A DNA stretch of 14,883 nt from Clostridiales bacterium. Its GTDB lineage: Bacteria; Bacillota; Clostridia; Oscillospirales; Oscillospiraceae. Of this stretch, positions 6,994-13,965 are shown in pieces. The DNA lies in contig DXYV01000056.1 of the NCBI GenBank assembly GCA_019415645.1, forward strand, positions 1-14,883, written 5' to 3'. The notes beneath the pieces were generated by a model. The model was not told the DNA's origin. It saw nothing but the letters and a program-made list of their open reading frames with translations, and ran no database searches. Both the position numbers and the translations under genes were made by a program. Position 1 is the stretch's first letter, and each line of letters begins with the position of its first letter.

Positions 6994-7869
6994 ATGCGGA
7001 AAAATCATCTCACGCTGGAGCAGCGGATCCACAATGCCATTGGCTCCCAGACGGTGCAGGAATACAAAGCGCGCCATGCTTACCTCCACGGGGTATGCTA
7101 TTCCCGGGAGGAGTGGGACCTGATGTGGTACCGTTCCGTCAATACCACTTGGGCCCATCAGTTCGGCCGTATGGTGGGTTGGGACGAGGTCTATCTGAAC
7201 AGCGTGGAACATATGGACCGAATCGCCGTGACCAGCAATCTGGAGGCCATGGTCAACTATCCGGTGTTCCAGGGCCACGACCTGCGCTCGGTGGGGTGCT
7301 CCGGCTGCCATGTGCTCTCTTCCGACGTCATCGAGGTGGCCGACGACGGCCGCAGCGCCCGGGCCTCCTATCTGACACCGGGTACCCTGATGGGCTCGGT
7401 AGGCATGTCCGGCGAAGGGCGCAGCGGAATCTGGCTCTGGGAGCGCTACGGCTCGGATTTTGTCTACGAGGACGGCAGGTGGCAGTGGTTCCACGAGCAG
7501 GTCTGTCCCGACATCGCGGGCTGCTACGACGCCCAGGACTGGGCCCGCGACCGCTATCTGGACTATCTGGACCGGGACCTGCACATCGGCGAGGTGGGCG
7601 GCCGGCCCGCCCAGCTGTCGGAGCCCGGCCTGTTCCACGCGGATTACTCCATCGTGCAGACGGTGCAGAACACCGTGCCGCCGCCCAAGCCCTATCAGAC
7701 CCTGGATGATGACAACACCTACTCCCCCGGACGGAACGATCCCACCGGAAAGCAGACCGTCCACGCCGCACCCAAGACGCCGGCCAATCATACGGCCTAT
7801 TCGGAAGACGAGAATCCCTTCCGTAATACCAGGCGCCGGAACGACACCGCAGCGGGACCGGAAGCATAG
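6994..7869 (+). CDS. SnoaL-like/NTF2-fold protein, type C copy 2 (C2)
   Basis: 291 residues; GGAGG lies 8 nt ahead of the ATG, which is 5 bp after B2. It matches C1: RHAYLHG, MWYRSVNTTWAHQFGRM, His106 then VLSSDVIEVADDGRSA, and IWLWERYGSDFVYEDGRWQW. His106 is in the family active-site position. The common tail appears as PKPYQTLDDDNTYSPG, but here about 45 further polar, Pro/Asn/Arg-rich residues follow, which look disordered. It ends the plus-strand cassette and is followed by a strong hairpin. Cytoplasmic; function unknown. Confidence 0.88.
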   Translation: MRKNHLTLEQRIHNAIGSQTVQEYKARHAYLHGVCYSREEWDLMWYRSVNTTWAHQFGRMVGWDEVYLNSVEHMDRIAVTSNLEAMVNYPVFQGHDLRSVGCSGCHVLSSDVIEVADDGRSARASYLTPGTLMGSVGMSGEGRSGIWLWERYGSDFVYEDGRWQWFHEQVCPDIAGCYDAQDWARDRYLDYLDRDLHIGEVGGRPAQLSEPGLFHADYSIVQTVQNTVPPPKPYQTLDDDNTYSPGRNDPTGKQTVHAAPKTPANHTAYSEDENPFRNTRRRNDTAAGPEA

Positions 7870-7879
7870 AGGAAAAATC

Positions 7880-7921
7880 AGACGCCGGCCCGTCCGCAGC
7901 CATGCGGACGGGCCGGCGTCT
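7880..7921 (+). terminator. 19-bp hairpin ending the A2-B2-C2 operon
   Basis: Perfect 19-bp GC-rich stem (7880-7898 with 7903-7921), 4-nt loop GCCA. There is no T run on the plus side, while AAAAA precedes it, so the minus strand would read hairpin then TTTTT. It probably insulates the operon from lysA. Confidence 0.7.
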
Positions 7922-7948
7922 GCCGCGCTTCCTGCGGTGCGGCACGGA

Positions 7949-7977
7949 TTGACAAAAACGGACGGACCCGCTATGAT
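7949..7977 (+). promoter_or_regulatory. Consensus sigma-A promoter of lysA
   Basis: TTGACA (7949-7954), exactly 17 bp, TATGAT (7972-7977). This is the strongest promoter in the window, so lysA is probably expressed constitutively. Start near 7984. Confidence 0.85.
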
Positions 7978-8003
7978 AAAAGAACAGAATTTGTAAACAC
8001 TAC

Positions 8004-8039
8004 GGTGGCGCGCGGCTCCAAAGAGGGAGTGCGGCCATC
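8004..8039 (+). promoter_or_regulatory. Structured 5' leader of lysA
   Basis: The segments 8004-8019 (GGTGGC...GGCTCC) and 8026-8039 (GGAGTGCGGCCATC) can pair with two single-base bulges, forming a roughly 14-bp hairpin just before the AAAGGAG ribosome binding site at 8040-8046. It is far too short for the known lysine riboswitch. A role in translation control is conjecture. Confidence 0.35.
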
Positions 8040-8057
8040 AAAGGAGCAACCACAGGA

Positions 8058-9314
8058 ATGAAGAAACCGTTTGTCACTCTGGACCAACTCAACCAGATCA
8101 CCGCCCAGTATCCCACTCCTTTTCATCTGTACGACGAGGCGGGTATCCGCGGGGCGGCCCGCCGCCTGAAGGAGGCCTTTGCCTGGAATCCGGGCTTCCG
8201 GGAGTATTTTGCCGTAAAGGCCACTCCCAATCCCACGATTTTGAAAATTCTGCGGGAGGAAGGCTGCGGCGTGGACTGCTCCTCCCTGACCGAACTGATG
8301 ATGTCCGAGCGCTGCGGCTTCCGGGGGCCGGAGATCATGTTCTCCTCCAACGACACACCGGCGGAGGACTTCCGTCTGGCGGCGGAGCTGGGAGCCACCA
8401 TCAACCTGGACGACATCACCCACATCGACTTTTTGAAGGAGACCATCGGCCGGATTCCGGAGACCATCTCCTGCCGGTATAACCCGGGCGGGACATTCCG
8501 GCTGGATGCGACCGAGGACGGCCCCCAGGTCATGGACAACCCCGGTCAGGCCAAGTACGGCATGACCCGCGCCCAGATGACCGAGGCCTTCCGCCGGCTG
8601 AAGAAGCTGGGTGCCAAGCACTTCGGAATTCACGCCTTCCTGGCCTCCAACACCATCTCCAACCAGTATTATCCGGCGCTGGCCCGCATCCTGTTCCAGC
8701 TGGCGGTGGAGCTGGAGCAGGAGACCGGCTGCGACGTGGCCTTTATCAACCTGTCGGGTGGGATTGGAATCCCCTATAAGCCGGACCAGCCGGAAAACGA
8801 TATCCGGGTGATCGGCGAGGGCGTACGCCGGGCCTACGAGGAGATCCTGGTCCCTGCCGGGATGGGCGACGTGGCCATCTTCACGGAGCTGGGCCGGTTT
8901 ATGCTGGGCCCCTACGGTTGCCTGGTGACCCGCGCCATCCACGAGAAGCATACCTATAAGGAATATATCGGCGTGGACGCCTGCGCCGCCAATCTGATGC
9001 GGCCGGCCATGTACGGATCTTATCACCATATCACCGTCATGGGGAAGGAGGACGCCCCCTGTGACCACCAGTATGATGTGACCGGCTCCCTGTGTGAGAA
9101 CAACGACAAATTTGCCATCGACCGGATGCTCCCCAAGATCGACCGGGGCGACCTGCTGGTGATCCACGACACCGGAGCCCACGGTTTCTCCATGGGCTAC
9201 AACTACAACGGAAAGCTGCGCTCGGCGGAGCTCCTGCTCCGGGAGGACGGCTCCGTCCAGCTCATCCGGAGAGCCGAAACGCCCGAGGATTACTTCGCCA
9301 CGCTGGTGTGGTGA
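8058..9314 (+). CDS. lysA: Diaminopimelate decarboxylase-family enzyme
   Basis: Fold-type III PLP enzyme, 418 residues, normal length. Expected reaction: meso-diaminopimelate to L-lysine plus CO2, cytoplasmic. Visible motifs: YFAVKATPNPTIL with the PLP lysine at K54, the CGVDCSSLTEL segment, a glycine-rich phosphate-binding loop INLSGGIGIPY, TELGRFMLGPYG, and CENND with Cys346/Glu347 (the family CE-x-x-D active-site motif supplied across the dimer). The usual HxGS strand reads HAFLASN here. The start at 8058 follows AAGGAG by 11 nt, rather long. It is monocistronic with its own consensus promoter and a terminator at 9341-9380. Related decarboxylases act on other amino acids (for example carboxynorspermidine or ornithine), so the substrate is likely but not certain. 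Confidence 0.88.
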   Translation: MKKPFVTLDQLNQITAQYPTPFHLYDEAGIRGAARRLKEAFAWNPGFREYFAVKATPNPTILKILREEGCGVDCSSLTELMMSERCGFRGPEIMFSSNDTPAEDFRLAAELGATINLDDITHIDFLKETIGRIPETISCRYNPGGTFRLDATEDGPQVMDNPGQAKYGMTRAQMTEAFRRLKKLGAKHFGIHAFLASNTISNQYYPALARILFQLAVELEQETGCDVAFINLSGGIGIPYKPDQPENDIRVIGEGVRRAYEEILVPAGMGDVAIFTELGRFMLGPYGCLVTRAIHEKHTYKEYIGVDACAANLMRPAMYGSYHHITVMGKEDAPCDHQYDVTGSLCENNDKFAIDRMLPKIDRGDLLVIHDTGAHGFSMGYNYNGKLRSAELLLREDGSVQLIRRAETPEDYFATLVW

Positions 9315-9340
9315 GGGACGCGCAGACGGCAAAACCTGCA

Positions 9341-9380
9341 AAAAGAACCCCCGGCTTCCCATCGGAAGCCGGGGGTTTTA
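9341..9380. terminator. Bidirectional terminator between lysA and LysR2
   Basis: A 14-bp perfect stem (9346-9359 with 9364-9377), loop CATC. A run of A precedes it and T follows it, so both strands read hairpin plus U-rich tail. It serves the convergent lysA and LysR2 genes, and the LysR2 stop lies in its right flank. Confidence 0.88.
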
Positions 9381-10292
9381 GTCGGAGCAAAGGCGGGCGC
9401 TGAGTTCCTCAAAGGCGGCGACCACAGCCGCTTCCGCATCGGAGAGGGGCTGGCTGTTGTGGACCCAGCTGACCGTGCAGTGATAGTCCAGATCACTGAT
9501 GTGTACCGGGCGCAGCTTTTCCGGGTCCCGGGTATGCAGGGCCAGGGAGGGCGAGATCATCAGGTAGGGCCCGATGAGGGGCAGACGCCACAGACTGTTG
9601 AAATCGTCAATGAACAGCAGGTCCAGGTCCGTGCGGTACTGCCGGAAGAGCTGGAGCGTCTGGTCGTTGATGGCGGATTTGTATTGAATGATGGGATATT
9701 TCAAAATGGCGTTCATGGAGGCGCTGCCGATTTTGGCCAGGGGATGGTCCGCATTGGCCACGAATACCATCTCATCCTCGAAGAGCGGAGTGGCGTGGAG
9801 GCCGTACTCCTGCATCTTACCTTTGAACATCAGCTCGTCCAGGTTGCAGTGGAGAATGACGCCCAGGTTGATGGTGCCGTCCCGCAGCAGACGCAGGATG
9901 GATTGACTATCGTTCTCCTCCAGCCGAATCACCAGATTGGGATACCGCTCGTGCAGGGTAACGATGGTGTTGAGCAGCAGACTGTCGGAAAAATAAGAGG
10001 TGCCGCCGATGGCCAGATTGCCCCACAGTTCGCCGCCGCTGCTGCCGGCCAGCTTATCCAGCCTGTTCAGCTCCCGAAGAATATTCTGCGCGATTTCCAG
10101 TACCTGTATGCCCCGGACCGTAAAGGTGGTGCCCTGCCGCTCCCGAATCAAAACGGGGAAGCCAAGCTCGTCCTCCAGCTCCTTGATGGCTTGGCTGACC
10201 GAGGGTTGCGAGATGAACAGCGACCGGGCCGCCTTGGCGATCGAGCCGTGTTCCGCGATAGCGGCCAGGTAGCGGAACTGGTTGAGCTTCAT
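9378..10292 (-). CDS. LysR-family transcriptional regulator (LysR2)
   Basis: 304 residues. The ATG at 10292 is preceded by GAAAGGGGA. The N-terminal helix-turn-helix (MKLNQFRYLAAIAEHGSIA, then AARSLFISQPSVSQAIKELE at 21-40) is textbook LysR. The effector domain follows from about 90 (LWGNLAIGGTSYFSDSLLL, INLGVILH, DEMVFVANADHPLA). It lies downstream of the permease, flavoprotein and ferredoxin genes on the same strand and converges with lysA. A -10-like TATACT (minus strand, 10322-10317) may give it its own promoter with a very short leader. The likely target is the ferredoxin-flavoprotein-permease set, by proximity only. Confidence 0.94.
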   Translation of the reverse strand: MKLNQFRYLAAIAEHGSIAKAARSLFISQPSVSQAIKELEDELGFPVLIRERQGTTFTVRGIQVLEIAQNILRELNRLDKLAGSSGGELWGNLAIGGTSYFSDSLLLNTIVTLHERYPNLVIRLEENDSQSILRLLRDGTINLGVILHCNLDELMFKGKMQEYGLHATPLFEDEMVFVANADHPLAKIGSASMNAILKYPIIQYKSAINDQTLQLFRQYRTDLDLLFIDDFNSLWRLPLIGPYLMISPSLALHTRDPEKLRPVHISDLDYHCTVSWVHNSQPLSDAEAAVVAAFEELSARLCSD

Positions 10293-10339
10293 AAAAAGAC
10301 GTCCCCTTTCTTGTTCAGTATAGCGGAAAACAAGCGGTT

Positions 10340-10374
10340 AGGCCAGCCTAACAGAGGAACTGCCAGGCTGGCCT
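10340..10374 (-). terminator. Inverted repeat after the permease gene: terminator or operator
   Basis: Ten-base arms AGGCCAGCCT (10340-10349) and AGGCTGGCCT (10365-10374) around a 15-nt spacer. On the minus strand a TTGTTTT run follows at about 8 nt, so it may end the permease transcript. It also sits just upstream of the candidate LysR2 -10, so an operator role is an alternative. Confidence 0.5.
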
Positions 10375-10395
10375 GAAGGGGGGGATGGGAAAAAC

Positions 10396-11778
10396 TCAGA
10401 TTCGCAGGAACCCGATCGCGTTCCAGTAGGGGATGAAGAAGAGCAGAAGGAACAGCAGGTTGATGACCATTTTGATGCTGAAGAATTTGGAGAAGTCCTT
10501 CATACTCATCAGTCCGTAGGAGAAGAACAGCATGTACAGGGGATACTCGTAGGGCAGAATGATCTGGTCCGAGCCGTGGAGAATGGTCATCCACATGGCC
10601 TCGGGGTTGATTCCCACCGACAGGGCGATCTGCGTCAGGGGCACCGTAAAGGTGGACTGGATGGCCAGGGGGGTCAGCAGGAAGTTGACCAGCACCACCA
10701 GCAGCCAGACCAGGCCCAGAATCAGCGTGACGCTCTTGCCGGTGAGCATGGGCATCACCGTGTTGCTGACCAGCGTGCCGAAGCCCAGCGAAGCGGCCAC
10801 CGAGCCGATGCTCATACAGGCGACCACGAAGATGATGAAGGGGAAGTTGGCCTTGCGGATGTCGTCCGCCTTGCCGATGTTGATGCCGGGGATGAAGGCC
10901 AGCAGCGGGGTCAGGATGAACACATAGGCCGCGTCCACCTTGTGGAGGGACTGGGTGAGCAGCAGAAGGAAGAGCACCGCGCAGACCACCAGACCCTTTT
11001 TCTCATCCCTGGACATCTTGCCCAGCTTCTGATATTCCTCGACAAAGTAGGACTTCCGGTTGAGGCGCTCCTTGGGCCGGAAGATCCGGGCGATCACAAG
11101 CAGCAGAACCACATAATACACGAAGTTGGGCCAGTTGTGGAACAGGTACAGGGGCCAGGTAGTGGAGTTGAAGCCCGCCACCTCGCCGCCGATGCCGTAG
11201 ATAATCAGAACGTTGGGGTTGAGCAGGAAGTTGGTGGGGATTTGGGAGGCCATGGCCGCCGCCAGCATGATGCCCGCCGCCTGGGGAGACTTCTTGTAGT
11301 CCAGGGCCATGCAGATGCCGTAAGCCAGGGTGGCCAGGGGGACCAGCGCCTGGGAGGGCGTCATCAGGTTGAGCACCAGGCCGGTGATGCCGATGCCCAG
11401 AATGATTCCGGTATAACTTGCGCCGGTGAGCACGATGCACTTGTAGGCCACCCGCTTGAGCAGGCCGATGCTCTGGAGGACGTTGGCCAAAATCAGGCCG
11501 CTGATCATCATCCAGGGCACGGTCTGGGTCCAGGGGGACAGGGCTACGTTGGCCGGCGCGATCTGCAGCACCACATACAGGAAGGGCAGCAGCAGGGAGA
11601 CCACCGTCTGATTGAGATTTTCAAAGGCAAACATCAGAATGGCGGCCAGAGTCAGGGCCAGGAAGAGCTTCATGGAGAGGGTATAGACATCGTTGCAGGG
11701 AATCAGAAGCAATACGATGGGAAAGCCCAGGGTGACTGCCCATTTGACGGCGTTCCCGGAGTTGAATGTTTTTGCCAT
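10396..11778 (-). CDS. DASS/SLC13-like anion permease
   Basis: Integral membrane protein of 460 residues with about 11-12 hydrophobic segments; the ATG at 11778 has GAGGA 8 nt upstream. The layout resembles the divalent anion:sodium symporter family (CitT/SLC13): two related halves, each with a re-entrant segment (LNLMTPSQALVPLATLAYG; NFLLTPLAIQSTFTVPLTQI) and a hydrophilic central loop around FRPKERLNRKSYFVEEYQ. The hallmark Ser-Asn-Thr of both hairpins is not present; the first reads PSQA. Family members import dicarboxylates, citrate or sulfate with Na+ or exchange them. The gene lies 55 bp downstream of the flavoprotein gene and is probably co-transcribed with it, so it may supply that enzyme's substrate. 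Confidence 0.8.
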   Translation of the reverse strand: MAKTFNSGNAVKWAVTLGFPIVLLLIPCNDVYTLSMKLFLALTLAAILMFAFENLNQTVVSLLLPFLYVVLQIAPANVALSPWTQTVPWMMISGLILANVLQSIGLLKRVAYKCIVLTGASYTGIILGIGITGLVLNLMTPSQALVPLATLAYGICMALDYKKSPQAAGIMLAAAMASQIPTNFLLNPNVLIIYGIGGEVAGFNSTTWPLYLFHNWPNFVYYVVLLLVIARIFRPKERLNRKSYFVEEYQKLGKMSRDEKKGLVVCAVLFLLLLTQSLHKVDAAYVFILTPLLAFIPGINIGKADDIRKANFPFIIFVVACMSIGSVAASLGFGTLVSNTVMPMLTGKSVTLILGLVWLLVVLVNFLLTPLAIQSTFTVPLTQIALSVGINPEAMWMTILHGSDQIILPYEYPLYMLFFSYGLMSMKDFSKFFSIKMVINLLFLLLFFIPYWNAIGFLRI

Positions 11779-11833
11779 AGCAAAATTCCTCGCTTCTCTT
11801 TGTATTTGATGGAACAGGCGGGAAGAGGCCGGC

Positions 11834-13519
11834 TCAGCTGACCTTCAGGACGCGGTTGCGGAAGACCAGCTTGGGCGTGCCGTCGGGCAGAAGCTCGATG
11901 GTCTGGAACTTGTTGTTCAGCAGCGGATTGGTGAAGGGATAATCCGCGCGGATGTGGAAGCCGCGGGTCTCCTTTCGGTTCTCCGACACCAGGGCCACCG
12001 CCTCGGCGCAGTCCAGCAGGTCCAGCACCTCCAGCACGCGAATCATCTCGTGGGAGTTGGCGGCCTTGATCTGGTCGTGGGCGTATTGCTTCAGATCGGA
12101 GATGTACTTCAGCGCGGCCTGGAGCAAAGTCTCAGAGCGCACCTGCTTGACGCTGACATAGCGGTCCATGATCTGGTTCAGGGTGGAGTTGGCCTCCATC
12201 CAGCTGGCGCCCGACTCCCGGCTCAGGATATCCTGATAGAAGGCCAGGGTCTTGGCGATCAGGGGATGGCCCTCCACGCTCTCATCAGGGTAGTCCTTGC
12301 AGACCGAACTGGCGTGCTCGCCGGCGATCTGTCCGAACACGGCGGCGCTGGTGATGTCGCCGCGGACGTTGCCCACCATGTCGCCCGCCGCGTAGAGACC
12401 CTTCAGGCTGGTCTCGGCGTGCTCGTCGATCTCCAGACCCTTGCCGGAAAGGGTGAACTCATAGGTGTTGAACTCGATCATCTCTTTGCGCAGATCGATG
12501 TTGTACTGGTCGAGATAGTCATTGATGGAGGTATCGCCCTCAGACACGAAGGACTTGCGCATATGCTCCAGATCCTCGTCGCTGGTGAGGGAGCAATTCA
12601 TATACACCGGGCCGGCACCGGCGGCCATCTTTTCGTCAAAGACGCTCTGCCAGATGTCGGAGGTCACGTCGCCCAGCTCGCGGGTGGGCTTGGTGACGAA
12701 GGGGCCCACGGGCTTGCCATGCAGGTCGGTGAGCACGCCGATCCAGGTGGCTTTGCCGCAGCGGGCGAACAGGCTGGGGCCCGCGTGCTTGTAGGGCAGG
12801 TCCAGATTGACCAGACGTGCGCCGGCACGGTAGGCCGGGCCCAGTCCGCCGGTAGAGGGGCAGCCCGCGCCGTTGCACACATAGGCGGGGTTGGGGCCGG
12901 GGTAGAGGCGGGCGGAGGCGCCGGTGGTCATAATGACGGTTTTGGCCTGGAAGACCACCAGCTCGGGCTGCTCGCGGCTGGTGTCGATGCCGATGGCGCC
13001 GATGACCTTGCGGTCCTGGTTGAGCAGCAGCTCGCTGATCATGGTGTGGTTGCAGATGACCGCGCCGCGCTTCTTGGCCTCGGCGGTGAGAACGGGCTTC
13101 TGGTTGTGGCCGTCGTACTTGAGGTGGTAGCGCCGGCGGTTGGGCATGGCGTGACCCTCAAAGTTCCACTTGCCCGTGGGCTTCATGTTGATGCCGTAGC
13201 CATGCCACTTCTGGATGAGCTCGAAGGAACGGCGCATCATCAGGCTGAACAGATTCAGATCCTGGAAGGGACCCACCAGGGTTTCGGTGGCCTCCTGAAG
13301 GATCACGTCGAAGTCGTCGCCGTGGTACTCCGGCAGGTAGCACATGAAGTGGTCGTTGCCGGTGGCGCCGCAGCCGGAGCGCTTGGTGTTGGCCTTTTCG
13401 GCCACTACGACGCGGGCGCCGCCCTCGGCCGCCGCGATCGCGGCCTGCATGCCGCCGATTCCACCGCCGACTACCAGAACGTCGGTGGAGATGATCTCTT
13501 TTCTGAGTTGGATATTCAT
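11834..13519 (-). CDS. FAD-dependent reductase, AprA/fumarate reductase flavoprotein-like
   Basis: 561 residues; the ATG at 13519 has GGAGAG 8 nt upstream and is 2 bp after the ferredoxin stop. The N-terminal Rossmann dinucleotide fold is TDVLVVGGGIGGMQAAIAAA with the ribose-binding Glu at 41 (VVVAEK). Then come KRSGCGATGNDHFMCYL (compare the RSGA region of APS reductase alpha subunits), DGHNQKPVLTAEAKKRGA, and the C-terminal FAD motif LKGLYAAGDMVGN...AVFGQIAGEHA. There is no signal peptide or heme motif, so it is cytoplasmic. The HG-x-NR-x-GG active-site loop of fumarate reductases is not seen, so fumarate is not the obvious substrate. The partner is the AprB-like ferredoxin upstream. Likely role: electron transfer to or from an anionic substrate; the substrate is unknown. 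Confidence 0.87.
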   Translation of the reverse strand: MNIQLRKEIISTDVLVVGGGIGGMQAAIAAAEGGARVVVAEKANTKRSGCGATGNDHFMCYLPEYHGDDFDVILQEATETLVGPFQDLNLFSLMMRRSFELIQKWHGYGINMKPTGKWNFEGHAMPNRRRYHLKYDGHNQKPVLTAEAKKRGAVICNHTMISELLLNQDRKVIGAIGIDTSREQPELVVFQAKTVIMTTGASARLYPGPNPAYVCNGAGCPSTGGLGPAYRAGARLVNLDLPYKHAGPSLFARCGKATWIGVLTDLHGKPVGPFVTKPTRELGDVTSDIWQSVFDEKMAAGAGPVYMNCSLTSDEDLEHMRKSFVSEGDTSINDYLDQYNIDLRKEMIEFNTYEFTLSGKGLEIDEHAETSLKGLYAAGDMVGNVRGDITSAAVFGQIAGEHASSVCKDYPDESVEGHPLIAKTLAFYQDILSRESGASWMEANSTLNQIMDRYVSVKQVRSETLLQAALKYISDLKQYAHDQIKAANSHEMIRVLEVLDLLDCAEAVALVSENRKETRGFHIRADYPFTNPLLNNKFQTIELLPDGTPKLVFRNRVLKVS

Positions 13520-13521
13520 GG

Positions 13522-13764
13522 TCAGTTCTCTCCTTCCGTGTTGGGGATCTTCACATGGAGCATCATGTGGGAGAGGGGATAGCGCATGGTAATGGCTCCC
13601 ACGGGGCAGTCCATCACGCAGGCGCGGCAGTGCCAGCACTCGTCGGGATAACGGACCTCTACGATGGGCTTTTCATCCTCCGTCTTGCGGAACACGTCCA
13701 TGCAGCAGATATCCGCGCAGACGCCGCAGGAGATGCAGGTTTGGCGGTTGATGACAGGGGGCAT
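13522..13764 (-). CDS. Short AprB-like ferredoxin, two [4Fe-4S] clusters
   Basis: 80 residues from the ATG at 13764 (weak AGAAAGAAG site; an upstream in-frame ATG at 13836 lacks support). Cluster motifs are C10-x2-C13-x2-C16-x3-C20 and C43-x2-C46-x2-C49-x3-C53-P. The second cluster region, DECWHCRACVMDCPVGAI, closely recalls the beta subunit of adenylylsulfate reductase (QCWECYSCVKICPQGAI). The C-terminal tail RYPLSHMMLHVKIP probably contacts the flavoprotein. It is the first gene of the leftward operon and probably delivers electrons to the flavin. Cytoplasmic. True AprB is longer and pairs with sulfur-metabolism genes, none of which are seen here. Confidence 0.88.
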   Translation of the reverse strand: MPPVINRQTCISCGVCADICCMDVFRKTEDEKPIVEVRYPDECWHCRACVMDCPVGAITMRYPLSHMMLHVKIPNTEGEN

Positions 13765-13853
13765 ATCACACACTTCTTTCTGATAGATTGTGAGGACCAT
13801 GGCCATAGTCTCTGTTAACAATTTGTATGGTATCACAAAAAGGGACGGAATAC

Positions 13854-13914
13854 ATAATACGGATTTGTGAGGAAAGATATAGGAGACGCCTATATAGGAG
13901 TTAGCAATAGCTAA
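13854..13914 (-). promoter_or_regulatory. Candidate promoter/operator of the ferredoxin operon
   Basis: Two inverted repeats lie upstream of the ferredoxin gene: ATATAGG-N5-CCTATAT (13877-13895) and TTAGC-N4-GCTAA (13901-13914). A -10-like TATTAT on the minus strand (13859-13854) has no good -35, and the first repeat occupies that place. This is typical of an activator-dependent promoter; LysR2 is the nearest candidate regulator. Confidence 0.4.
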
Positions 13915-13920
13915 TAACGA

Positions 13921-13955
13921 GAAAGAAAAGAGCCCGGCGGCAAGACACCGGGCGG
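13921..13955 (-). terminator. Terminator of the VTT membrane protein gene
   Basis: On the minus strand a GCCCGG/CCGGGC stem (13953-13948 with 13937-13932), 10-nt loop, followed by TCTTTTCTTTC. It lies just past the stop at 13966 and insulates the ferredoxin operon. Confidence 0.7.
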
Positions 13956-13965
13956 AAAACAGAAC

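Noticed and set aside
7297..7311. CSGCH in C2 resembling a c-type heme attachment motif
   Set aside because: There is no signal peptide, the protein is an NTF2-like fold, and C1 has CAVH at the same place, so covalent heme is unlikely.
1..7869. Composite transposon or inversion explaining the mirrored cassette
   Set aside because: No transposase, terminal inverted repeats or long identical DNA between the sets; the copies are diverged at the protein level, so any duplication is old.
7978..8057. Lysine riboswitch upstream of lysA
   Set aside because: The leader is only about 75 nt, and the known lysine aptamer is much longer with several conserved helices.
13765..13836. N-terminal extension of the ferredoxin from an ATG at 13836
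   Set aside because: No ribosome binding site, and the extra residues do not resemble the family; the ATG at 13764 begins right at the conserved N-terminus.
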